Below, piece by piece: positions 1-8,911 of a stretch of DNA of 41,880 nucleotides. The DNA lies in the NCBI GenBank assembly GCA_029246125.1, contig JAQWNZ010000052.1:1-41880 (forward strand), in the 5' to 3' direction. A program made the position numbers and the translations under genes. Every line of letters begins with the position of its first letter. Within the stretch, counting starts at the first letter, position 1. A model generated the notes under the pieces. The model made no database searches. It had not been told where the DNA came from and worked only from the letters and a program-made list of their open reading frames with translations. The stretch is from Flavobacteriaceae bacterium (GTDB taxonomy: Bacteria > Bacteroidota > Bacteroidia > Flavobacteriales > Flavobacteriaceae).

Positions 1-519
1 CTTTCTGGAGGAGTTGCTGTGCTTTATGTAGGTGCTCCATCAGAAGTAGAAATGAAAGAAAAGAAAGATCGTGTAGATGATGCACTTCATGCAACACGAG
101 CTGCTGTAGAAGAAGGTATTGTAGCTGGAGGCGGTGTTGCACTACTTAATGCAAAGAAAGCCCTTGGAAAACTCAAATCTGAAAACGCAGATGAAGAAAC
201 AGGAATACAGATAATAAACAAGGCGATTGAATCACCCCTTAGAATCATTGTTGAAAATTCTGGAGGTGAGGGTTCAGTTGTTGTTTCCAAAGTGGACGAA
301 GGAAAAGAGAATTTTGGATATAACGCAAAAGATGGTACTTATGTTGACATGCTTAAGGAAGGGATAATTGATCCTAAGAAAGTGACAAGAGTAGCACTTG
401 AAAATGCTGCATCTGTATCTGGAATGATTCTAACAACAGAGTGTGCTCTAGTTGACATTAAAGAAGAAACTCCTGCTCCACCCCCAATGGGCGGTGGCGG
501 AATGCCAGGGATGATGTAA
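1..519 (+). CDS. groL: Chaperonin GroEL, C-terminal fragment (5' end outside window)
   Basis: Frame 1 is open from base 1 ([39 protein letters not shown]...) and ends in the typical GGM-rich tail [13 protein letters not shown]; stop TAA at 517-519. Confidence 0.98.
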   Translation, partial: LSGGVAVLYVGAPSEVEMKEKKDRVDDALHATRAAVEEGIVAGGGVALLNAKKALGKLKSENADEETGIQIINKAIESPLRIIVENSGGEGSVVVSKVDEGKENFGYNAKDGTYVDMLKEGIIDPKKVTRVALENAASVSGMILTTECALVDIKEETPAPPPMGGGGMPGMM

Positions 520-542
520 TTATAGAACCTCTTAAAATCTTT

Positions 543-577
543 AAAGGCTGCCCTTTTTAAGTGCAGCCTTTTTTTAT
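543..577. terminator. Rho-independent terminator, probably bidirectional, between groEL and the convergent HMA gene
   Basis: Perfect inverted repeat AAAGGCTGC (543-551) / GCAGCCTTT (563-571) followed by a T-run on the + strand and flanked by A/T on the other side. Confidence 0.85.
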
Positions 578-581
578 ATAT

Positions 582-926
582 CTACTTCTTATTCCTTTCG
601 TATAAACAACACATTGGAAGTTTGTCATAAACGGCATCATCTGCCTTTTCAAGAGGTGTATCGTGCCCCGTCCTTGCAATTGCTTTTTGAATCATTTCAA
701 CAGGTGCCTTACTTGGATCGTGAATTATAGAAATAATATTAGAGGGAATATCCCAATTAGCCACTTTTACTCCTTTAACTGAAAAAGTTGCCTTTTCTAT
801 ACGCTTTTTACACATCTCACAGTTCCCTGTTACTTCAAAAGAAAGCTCCGTGTTCTTATTTACTTTTTCTTGAGCCATTCCTACTATGGGCAAGGCTATT
901 AATATTGCTAAAATTAGTTTTTTCAT
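582..926 (-). CDS. Secreted heavy-metal-associated (HMA) domain protein
   Basis: Signal peptide MKKLILAILIALPIVGMAQ, HMA-like CEMCKKRIEKA motif and VKVANWD...SIIHDP fold pattern; stop TAG. Confidence 0.85.
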   Translation of the reverse strand: MKKLILAILIALPIVGMAQEKVNKNTELSFEVTGNCEMCKKRIEKATFSVKGVKVANWDIPSNIISIIHDPSKAPVEMIQKAIARTGHDTPLEKADDAVYDKLPMCCLYERNKK

Positions 927-946
927 TTTTCTTTTTTTTTACAAAA

Positions 947-3175
947 TTATAAATTCCATCGTAAACCAATATAAATCATTCGTCCAAAAATTGGAGCATA
1001 AACTTGTGAAGTGTCAAAATCTGCCCCAAAAGGATTCTCGACACCTATAATTGGATTAATTTGTCGATAATTTCCAAAATTCTCCATCCCTGCATAGATT
1101 TCAAAATTGGTTTGGAATGCTCTTGTTATTTGACTATTCCAAATACTATAAGATTCAGAATATGAGCCTTTAACAACCCGAGAAGTTTCTACTAGACGCT
1201 GCTTACCAATACCATGATAGGTCAAATCCCATCGCCATTGAGCTTCTTTTTCATTTCGTTTTGTCTCCCATCCCAAATTTGCAAAAAATCGGTTTTCAGG
1301 TTGGAGGGGTCGCTGCAAAAAGCCTGAATTATAGGTTGTCTTGACGTCATAGTTTTTGTACGCAAAACGAAAACTTAAAGCCTCATTAATAAAATAATCG
1401 ACTGATAATTGAAAACTGTTTGCCCGACTAGGTCCTTCCAAATTATAAAATGTTATTTGATGATTTTGTTCCCAATCTACGACAACCTGATTTATAAAAT
1501 TTGTAATATAATAGTCTGCAGTGATATCCCCTTTTGTACTCCCTATATTAAATAATTGACGAACACTAATACCATAATTCCAGGCTTTTTCTGGATTAAG
1601 ACCATAAATAGAGCCTCCATTTTCAACAATAGAAATTACACGGCTGGTTCCAAACAAAGTTTGATTTTCAGCAAATATATTAGCTGCTTTTCTTCCGCTA
1701 CCAAGCGATGCCCTCAATATTGTTTTTGGATCTGGCAAATACCGAACGTGTAATCGAGGAGTTAAAAAAGTTCCAAGGTTATTATGTATGTCTGCCCGAA
1801 CACCACTAACTAAACTAAAATTGTCTAAATTGTCATAACTATATTCAAAAAATCCTCCAAAGGAACGATCCGTTCTATTAAAATAAAACCGATCAACGGT
1901 TTCAAAATAATGATCGGATGTTATATTTAAGCCTGCTTTAAATTTGTTTTTTGTATTGCTTATTATCTAATTAAAAAGCAAATTACCGTAAAAACTTTCA
2001 TGTTTGATTTCATAAATTCTTGTTCCATAATAGGCCTCTTGATTGTGACTGCTATAAGCTGATTGAAAACCAAAGGTTTGGTAAGGGATTTCAGGAAAAA
2101 CATAGCCTAATTTTAACGAGAAGTCAAGACGCTCTGTTCTAATTTCACTACCCCAAATTGAATTTGAATTTCGATCTGTGTTTGGAATGTAACCAACTGT
2201 TCCAAGTTGTTTTTCGTCATTCATCCAACGAATAGATCCAAAACCCACCCATCCATTGTCAGGATCAGTATATTGCCAACGATTTAGGAAGTTAATTTGA
2301 TTGCTTATAGGAACATCTAGAAAATTATCCCCATTTTGATCCATCGACTGTGTTCGCTGATTTCCATGTAAAAACAAACTCGTACTCAATTTGTCATTCC
2401 ACTTTTTGTTGCCTTGAAGATTTAGCTCCTGCCGGCCATTAGCTGAATTAAATAAATTTATAAATAAAGGTACATCAGAAAAAGGCTTTTTGATTTCAGT
2501 ATTAATCTGACCTGCAATACTTTCAAATCCATTAATTACACTCCCGCTCCCCTTGGTTATTTGAATACTCTCAATCCAAGTGCCTGGAGTAAAGGTTAAG
2601 CCGAATGCCTGAGAGGCTCCCCGAACCATAGGTATATTTTCTTCAGTGATTAGTAGGTAAGGACTAGTGAGCCCTAACATTTTTATCTGTTTAGTTCCAG
2701 TTAAGGCATCTGAAAAATTGACATCAATGGACGGATTGGTTTCAAAGCTTTCAGAAAGGTTGCAGCAAGCCGCCTTTAACAGCTCTGCACTATTTACACT
2801 TATTATGTTTTGAACTTCCAAATAGGATTTCTGAATTGCTTTACGTCTTTGAGTTAGGGTCACCTCATCCAAAGTCTGTGATTCTGAAGATATCAAAAAA
2901 TGAGTAATTCTATTTTTATTTTTAATTTCTATTGTGTCCGATTTAAAACCTATAAAACTGATCACCAATTGGTTTATTGATTTTTGAAACATTAAATTAA
3001 ATTGACCATTTTGATCAGACGTAGTCCCAACTTTAGTTCCTAGCCAAAAAATACTTGCCCCAGTCAAAGGAATATCTTGATCACCCTCCTTTGTGAGGAT
3101 AATCCCTTCAAGAGTTTCTTGAGCAATATTCAAGAAACAGATTAAACTGAAAATTAATGTTAGAGTGTGTTTCAT
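947..3175 (-). pseudogene. TonB-dependent receptor with N-terminal carboxypeptidase-like domain, interrupted by one in-frame TAG (1967-1969)
   Basis: ORFs 1967..3175 and 947..1738 are in the same frame. The 76 codons between them are open and read IISNTKNKFKAGLNITSDHYFETVDRFYF...PRLHVRY, continuing the beta-barrel. The plug region has a TonB-receptor-like segment (ITKGSGSVINGFESIAGQINTEIKKP). Confidence 0.85.
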
Positions 3176-3224
3176 TTAATACGATTTATGTTAATTAAAA
3201 TTTAGATTAGGTTCTAAATACTAA

Positions 3225-3641
3225 TTAGCCATAAATAATAAAGCAATGATTCAGTAAAAAGATTTTATTTTTTGGTGGTGGAGTGGTATATTCTATTTTA
3301 AAAGCAACATTCGAAAATAATGCAGGGACTTCAAATAAGCATTCAGATTGAATTGCTTTTTCAATACCAAAAAAAACCGAATTTGAGTCAATTTCAAATT
3401 TTTGTGGTTCGTTATTTTGTAAAAGTAAAATCTGGTCTTTACAACAAGGTGTTTTTGAAAAATTTGTATGCTTTGGTAACCGTTTATCTTGATCAATTTC
3501 CATTCCACACCCAAACGGATTAGAGGCTAATGATATTTCGGCTATTTGATGACCACAATAATGAACATTAATAGCAAAACCAACCCGAGTACTCATTAAA
3601 AGTAGCGCGAGAATTAAGCTTTTGTATTGCTTTTTATTCAT
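3225..3641 (-). CDS. HYC_CC_PP-like small secreted protein of a metal-associated cluster
   Basis: Signal peptide, HYCGH motif, then TPCCKD (CC) motif, immediately upstream of the TonB receptor. Confidence 0.7.
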   Translation of the reverse strand: MNKKQYKSLILALLLMSTRVGFAINVHYCGHQIAEISLASNPFGCGMEIDQDKRLPKHTNFSKTPCCKDQILLLQNNEPQKFEIDSNSVFFGIEKAIQSECLFEVPALFSNVAFKIEYTTPPPKNKIFLLNHCFIIYG

Positions 3642-3659
3642 AATGCAAAGTTACACTTT

Positions 3660-4394
3660 TTATAACAAATAGTCTAAAATGAGAATACAAGACATCATTA
3701 TCATAATTCCATTCTCAATGAGAGTTGCTTCAGTCATAGGTAATCTTAAAGCTGTTCCTAAGCAGGCGCAATCAATCTCAGATTTATTTAAAATAGATTG
3801 AACAACCCCATAAGTTGTAATGGAAAGTAAAACTAAAGTAAGTCCAAGTATTAAGGGTAACTGCCAAGAGAAGAGAAAAGAGATTCCTAGAACGGTTTCC
3901 AAAAAAGGATAGATTTTAGCATAAAAAAGACTTTTTTTAGCAAGCGGATCATACCTTGAAAATGATACTGGAAAGCCCTTGTAATCTAAAAATTTAAAAA
4001 AACTAAATGTGATAAAAAACAACCCCATAAAATATAGCATCGCACCTTTTAAGGATGTATCTGTAAGATACGCCAAAAATAGCGTAGCTAAAATTAGGTA
4101 CCCAAAAATTAAAAAAAGAGGGAACAAAGCTTTAATTTTAGATTCTGTATTCGGTTGATATTGCTTAATTTCTATTTTATCTTTTGAAATGGTATATTTC
4201 TCTCCTAAAATTCTACTTAATTTATTTATATGGATCTGCTGAGTTGATCTCAAAATTGTCTTTCCGGTTTCAAGTGAAACCTCAACATTAGAAACTCCCT
4301 CGATGGAATTGATTTTCTCTATGATTTCTAATAGACAGTTTTGACATGTCATTCCTTGAATGTAAAGGTGATATTCCATAATTTTATTTAACAA
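3660..4394 (-). CDS. HMA domain fused to a multi-TM MauE/DoxX-like redox-associated membrane domain
   Basis: N-terminal MTCQNCLLEIIEKINSIEGVSNVEVSLETGKTIL (HMA), then four or so hydrophobic segments and a C-terminal IDCACLGTALRLP motif. The start is probably the internal Met giving MEYHLYIQGMTC. Confidence 0.8.
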   Translation of the reverse strand: MLNKIMEYHLYIQGMTCQNCLLEIIEKINSIEGVSNVEVSLETGKTILRSTQQIHINKLSRILGEKYTISKDKIEIKQYQPNTESKIKALFPLFLIFGYLILATLFLAYLTDTSLKGAMLYFMGLFFITFSFFKFLDYKGFPVSFSRYDPLAKKSLFYAKIYPFLETVLGISFLFSWQLPLILGLTLVLLSITTYGVVQSILNKSEIDCACLGTALRLPMTEATLIENGIMIMMSCILILDYLL

Positions 4395-4477
4395 AAATTA
4401 AAAAATATTACTAATAAAAATCAAAGTCAATGTTAAAAGTGAGTTAACTATAAATTCCTTTTAAGAAAACTGAGAAT

Positions 4478-4500
4478 AAATTGCTCAATTAGAGCAATTT
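4478..4500. promoter_or_regulatory. Perfect inverted repeat in a divergent promoter region (candidate operator)
   Basis: AAATTGCTC (4478-4486), AATTA spacer, GAGCAATTT (4492-4500), lying just 5' of the TACTTTTG -7-like element at 4507-4514. Confidence 0.45.
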
Positions 4501-4506
4501 AATACT

Positions 4507-4514
4507 TACTTTTG
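4507..4514 (+). promoter_or_regulatory. Bacteroidota -7 element (TAnnTTTG) for the fRMsr gene
   Basis: TACTTTTG, seven bases before the ATG at 4521. Confidence 0.5.
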
Positions 4515-4520
4515 TGGGTC

Positions 4521-5006
4521 ATGAGTACACCCAAGCACAAAGAGGTTTTAGAGCTAATTAAACAAATGTTAATAAAAGATGAATTAACTGTTGTTGAAGG
4601 TCTAACAGCTATTTGTGAATTACTCCAAAAAAAACTGAAAAACTATGATTGGGTTGGTTTTTATTTTTCAGATTTTAAAGATCAAATGCTATATCTAAAA
4701 GCATTTGCTGGAACTCCTACAAATCATACTTCGATTCCATTTGGAAAAGGGATTTGTGGACAGGTAGCACTGTCAAACAAAATTTTTTTAGTCCCCGATG
4801 TAACTGCCGTAGAGAACTATATTGCATGTAGTTTAGATGTTCGTTCTGAACTAGTTGTTCCTATTTTTTTTAAGGGAAAAAATATTGGTCAAATTGATAT
4901 TGATTCTAAGACTCCTGATCGATTTACAAAGAAGGATGAAAACTTATTGAGTACCATTTGTAATCTTATATCCTCTTTCTATGGTAATTTATTGAATCAA
5001 CTTTAA
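4521..5006 (+). CDS. GAF-domain protein, probable free methionine-(R)-sulfoxide reductase (fRMsr)
   Basis: GAF fold with GKGICGQVA and YIACSLDVRSELVVP, matching fRMsr cysteine motifs. ATG at 4521 is preferred over the TTG at 4512, which lies in the promoter. Confidence 0.85.
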   Translation: MSTPKHKEVLELIKQMLIKDELTVVEGLTAICELLQKKLKNYDWVGFYFSDFKDQMLYLKAFAGTPTNHTSIPFGKGICGQVALSNKIFLVPDVTAVENYIACSLDVRSELVVPIFFKGKNIGQIDIDSKTPDRFTKKDENLLSTICNLISSFYGNLLNQL

Positions 5007-5010
5007 TGCT

Positions 5011-6534
5011 ATGAGTAAAAAGAAAATTAAAACTGCGCTTATATCTGTTTTTGATAAAACTGGATTAGAGCCTTTGATCGATGTTTTGGTAGGTCACGGT
5101 ATCGAGCTGTATTCCACTGGTGGCACCGAAACGTTTATTCGTAGCCTTGGTTTTGATGTCAATGCCGTTGAAGATTTAACAGGATATCCCTCCATTCTTG
5201 GGGGTCGAGTAAAAACTCTGCACCCAAAAGTTTTTGGAGGTATACTAAATAGAAGCCAAGTAGAAAGCGACCTGTCTGAATTACAACAATTTGAAATCCC
5301 AGCATTGGATTTAATTGTTGTTGATTTGTATCCCTTTGAAAAAACTATCGCGGGGAATGCTACTGAAAGTGAAATTATCGAAAAAATAGATATTGGAGGG
5401 ATTGCATTGATTCGTGCAGCGGCAAAAAACTTTCAGGATGTTTTTTGTATTTCTAACAAAGAAGATTATGCTTCATTTATTAATATTTTTAAATTATTTG
5501 ACGGAGCACCAGATTTAGACACGAGAAAAGAATTTGCAGTTAAAGCATTTCATACTTCTTCACATTATGATGCAGCAATTTTTAATCATTTTGACACTAA
5601 AGAAGATCATTTAAAGTTAAGTATAGAAGATTCTCATGCATTGCGTTATGGTGAAAATCCTCATCAAAAGGGGTATTTTTTTGGTGATTTAGATGAGTTA
5701 CTTGATCAAGTCCATGGTAAAGCTATTTCATATAACAATCTCCTAGATATTGATTCCGCAGTCAATTTAATGTTGGAATTTTACGATGGAAAACCTGCTT
5801 TTGGAATATTAAAACACAATAATGCTTGTGGTTTTGCAGTAAGAGATAGTTTATCTGCCGCATATGCAGATGCTCTTATAGCTGATCCTGTTTCTGCTTT
5901 TGGTGGGGTATTAATTTGTAATAAAATATTGGATTTGGAAACCGCAAAGGCTATTCATGAGCTTTTTTGTGAAGTTGTTATTGCTCCAGACTATGAGGTG
6001 GAAGCACTTGAATTATTGAAACGGAAAAAAAACAGAATACTCTTGATTCAAAAAGAAACTTCTCTTCCTACAAAAACAATTCGTACCTGTTTAAATGGCT
6101 ACCTTGTTCAGGATAAAGACTTAAAAACTGATAAAATAGAAGACCTTCAAACAGTAACGAAAAAAGAACCTTCGGCTTCAGAGGTTGACGATTTGATTTT
6201 TGCCTCTAAAATATGTAAACACACAAAATCCAATACGATTATTTTAGCTAAAGAACAACAATTACTTGCATCTGGAACCGGACAAACATCCCGCGTAGAT
6301 GCCTTACACCAATCCATTAATAAAGCTAAAAGTTTTGGATTTTCATTAAATGAAGCCGTAATGTCTAGCGATGCTTTTTTTCCTTTCCCAGATTGTGTAG
6401 AAATTGCAAATAATGAAGGGATAAAAGCTGTAATTCAACCAGGGGGGTCTATAAAAGATTCAGACTCAATTAACTATTGTGATGAAAATAATATTACAAT
6501 GGTTTTCACGGGAATACGTCATTTTAAACATTAA
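5011..6534 (+). CDS. purH: Bifunctional AICAR formyltransferase / IMP cyclohydrolase
   Basis: KTALISVFDKTGLEPL, GGRVKTLHPKVFGG, KHNNACGFAV, HALRYGENPHQKG, GGSIKDSD motifs. Confidence 0.98.
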   Translation: MSKKKIKTALISVFDKTGLEPLIDVLVGHGIELYSTGGTETFIRSLGFDVNAVEDLTGYPSILGGRVKTLHPKVFGGILNRSQVESDLSELQQFEIPALDLIVVDLYPFEKTIAGNATESEIIEKIDIGGIALIRAAAKNFQDVFCISNKEDYASFINIFKLFDGAPDLDTRKEFAVKAFHTSSHYDAAIFNHFDTKEDHLKLSIEDSHALRYGENPHQKGYFFGDLDELLDQVHGKAISYNNLLDIDSAVNLMLEFYDGKPAFGILKHNNACGFAVRDSLSAAYADALIADPVSAFGGVLICNKILDLETAKAIHELFCEVVIAPDYEVEALELLKRKKNRILLIQKETSLPTKTIRTCLNGYLVQDKDLKTDKIEDLQTVTKKEPSASEVDDLIFASKICKHTKSNTIILAKEQQLLASGTGQTSRVDALHQSINKAKSFGFSLNEAVMSSDAFFPFPDCVEIANNEGIKAVIQPGGSIKDSDSINYCDENNITMVFTGIRHFKH

Positions 6535-6565
6535 TTCATAATTTTATAAAATACTTACATCACAC

Positions 6566-7585
6566 ATGGGATTCTTTACAGACGAAATTGCTATTGATTT
6601 AGGCACAGCAAACACACTAATTATTCACAATGATAAAGTTGTAGTAAATAGTCCTTCAATTGTTGCCATAGACCGTACAACTAATAAAGTGATTGCAATT
6701 GGCCAAGAAGCAAATATGATGCAGGGAAAAACACATGAAAACATTCGTACAGTTCGTCCATTAAAGGATGGAGTAATTGCAGACTTTAATGCATCTGAAC
6801 AAATGATCAATCAATTGATTAAAAGTATTCCCAGTTTAAATCGTCGATTTTTTTCTCCTTCGCTACGAATGGTAATTTGTATTCCTTCAGGCATTACCGA
6901 AGTAGAAATGCGAGCAGTAAAAGAATCTGCTGAACGAGTAAATGGTAAAGAAGTTTACTTAATTCATGAGCCAATGGCTGCTGCAATTGGGATTGGAATT
7001 GACATTATGCAGCCAAAGGGTAATATGATTGTTGACATTGGAGGTGGAACAACTGAAATTGCAATTATTGCACTATCAGGAATTGTGTGTGATAAATCAA
7101 TAAAAATTGCAGGTGATGTATTTACAAGTGATATTATTAATTATATGCGAAGCAAGCACAACCTATATATTGGTGAAAGATCAGCTGAAAAAATAAAAAT
7201 AATCATCGGAAGTGTCATCGAAGATCTTGATAATCCACCAGAAGAAATGCATGTTCAAGGAAGAGATCTTCTGACTGGAAAACCTAAACAGGTAATTGTT
7301 AACCACTCTGAAATAGCCAAAGCTTTAGATAAATCAATATTACGAATTGAAGATGCAATTATGGAAGCATTGTCTCAAACACCCCCTGAATTAGCGGCTG
7401 ACATATACAACACAGGCATCTATCTTGCTGGTGGTGGCGCTCTTTTGAGAGGCTTAGACAAAAGACTTTCTCAAAAAACTGATCTCCCTATTTATGTGGC
7501 CGAAGATCCACTTCAGGCTGTAGTTAGAGGAACTGGTATCGCATTAAAGAATACAGAGCGCTTTAAAACCGTTTTGATAAAATAA
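6566..7585 (+). CDS. mreB: Rod shape-determining protein MreB
   Basis: IDLGTANTLI, IVDIGGGTTEIA, YLAGGGALLRGLD actin-fold motifs; followed by mreCD, mrdA and rodA. Confidence 0.98.
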   Translation: MGFFTDEIAIDLGTANTLIIHNDKVVVNSPSIVAIDRTTNKVIAIGQEANMMQGKTHENIRTVRPLKDGVIADFNASEQMINQLIKSIPSLNRRFFSPSLRMVICIPSGITEVEMRAVKESAERVNGKEVYLIHEPMAAAIGIGIDIMQPKGNMIVDIGGGTTEIAIIALSGIVCDKSIKIAGDVFTSDIINYMRSKHNLYIGERSAEKIKIIIGSVIEDLDNPPEEMHVQGRDLLTGKPKQVIVNHSEIAKALDKSILRIEDAIMEALSQTPPELAADIYNTGIYLAGGGALLRGLDKRLSQKTDLPIYVAEDPLQAVVRGTGIALKNTERFKTVLIK

Positions 7586-7592
7586 TTTTGGT

Positions 7593-8414
7593 ATGCAGCG
7601 AATTCTCAATGCGCTTCTCCAATATAGAAATCCTGTACTCTATTTTTTTTTACTCGCCCTTTCAGTTTCTTTCTCCTTCAATCAAAGCCCTTTTCATCAG
7701 TATAGTTTTCAGAAATATGGTTTTTACTTATCTTCAAAACTCTATTATATAAAAAATGCTTTAGGAAGTTACTATGATCTTAAAGTAATTAATCAGCAAC
7801 TTCTAAAAGAAAACGAACAACTAAAAAAAATTGAATTAAGTCTAGGCGATTTATCACTTTATCCTTTTGATTTTAAACAACCTAAGCGATTCCCTTTCAA
7901 AGTAAAAAGAGCTAATGTGCTGAAAAATAGCTATAAAAATCAGAGAAATTTTTTAATACTCAACATCGGTTCTGATAATGGAATTCAGCCTGAAATGGGA
8001 GTTATTTCAAAGGATGGAATTGTTGGAGTTGTCCACTCTGTAAGTAAAAATTACTCAAACGTTATTTCGATTCTCAATAAAGATTTAAAAATAAATGTTA
8101 GAACGAAAAAGAGTCCAGCTTTTGGATCTCTGGTGTGGTCTGGGGGTAGCTCTTTTGAATTTAAAATTGAGGATATTGTATCAAACGCAAAATTAAGCCA
8201 AGGTGATACCATTGTAACAGGGGGGATGTCGTCTTATTTTCCATTGGGAATACCTATTGGAAAAATTTCAAAACTTAATAAAATACAAGGTAGTGGCTAT
8301 TATTCAGTAGATGCTATACTTTTTAATGACCTCTCACAAATTTATTATGCCTATGTCATAGAAAATTCTGACTTTAAAGAGATTAAATCACTTCAAAAGA
8401 ATATTTCTCAATGA
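7593..8414 (+). CDS. mreC: Rod shape-determining protein MreC
   Basis: N-terminal TM plus coiled coil, NIGSDNGIQPEMGVISKDGIVGVV; position in mre operon. Confidence 0.95.
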   Translation: MQRILNALLQYRNPVLYFFLLALSVSFSFNQSPFHQYSFQKYGFYLSSKLYYIKNALGSYYDLKVINQQLLKENEQLKKIELSLGDLSLYPFDFKQPKRFPFKVKRANVLKNSYKNQRNFLILNIGSDNGIQPEMGVISKDGIVGVVHSVSKNYSNVISILNKDLKINVRTKKSPAFGSLVWSGGSSFEFKIEDIVSNAKLSQGDTIVTGGMSSYFPLGIPIGKISKLNKIQGSGYYSVDAILFNDLSQIYYAYVIENSDFKEIKSLQKNISQ

Positions 8415-8911
8415 ATTCCTTTTCTCCCATTTCTATAATTTCTTTTATCACACTTGTATTAGGTCAAGTACTACTTTTTAATCACTTACATATTTTTGGA
8501 TCAATAAATCCAATAATTTATCTTCTTTTTTTTGTTTTTTATCGATTTGAAAGCAATCAAACTTTCCTTATTCTACTGTCATTCTTAATTGGATTTTCAG
8601 TTGATATTCTGTCTCAATCAGGAGGTGCCCATACTATAGCATCATTGACTATTGGGTTTTTAAGACCGTTAATCATTAAGTATGCTTTCGGTGTTACCGT
8701 TGAAACACCTCAAAGCTATTTTAGTGATTCCAGAACTTTAAATAAACTCGTTTTTTTAATTCTACTTATCGCAATACATCACTTAATTTATTTTTCATTG
8801 GTTTATTTTAGTTTTGATTCAATTCTGCTAATAATTAAGAATATGTTTTTGACTTTATTATTTTCATTAATTTTAATAGGCATTACATTAAGTTTTTACC
8901 CCAATAAATAA
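8411..8911 (+). CDS. mreD: Rod shape-determining protein MreD
   Basis: Hydrophobic multi-TM protein overlapping mreC by 4 nt, in mre synteny. Confidence 0.9.
   Translation: MNSFSPISIISFITLVLGQVLLFNHLHIFGSINPIIYLLFFVFYRFESNQTFLILLSFLIGFSVDILSQSGGAHTIASLTIGFLRPLIIKYAFGVTVETPQSYFSDSRTLNKLVFLILLIAIHHLIYFSLVYFSFDSILLIIKNMFLTLLFSLILIGITLSFYPNK

Noticed and set aside
87-290. 67-aa minus-strand ORF
   Set aside because: Antisense to groEL; spurious.
1556-1753. ORF on + strand (65 aa)
   Set aside because: Antisense to the TonB receptor reading frame; low-complexity composition and no recognisable motif.
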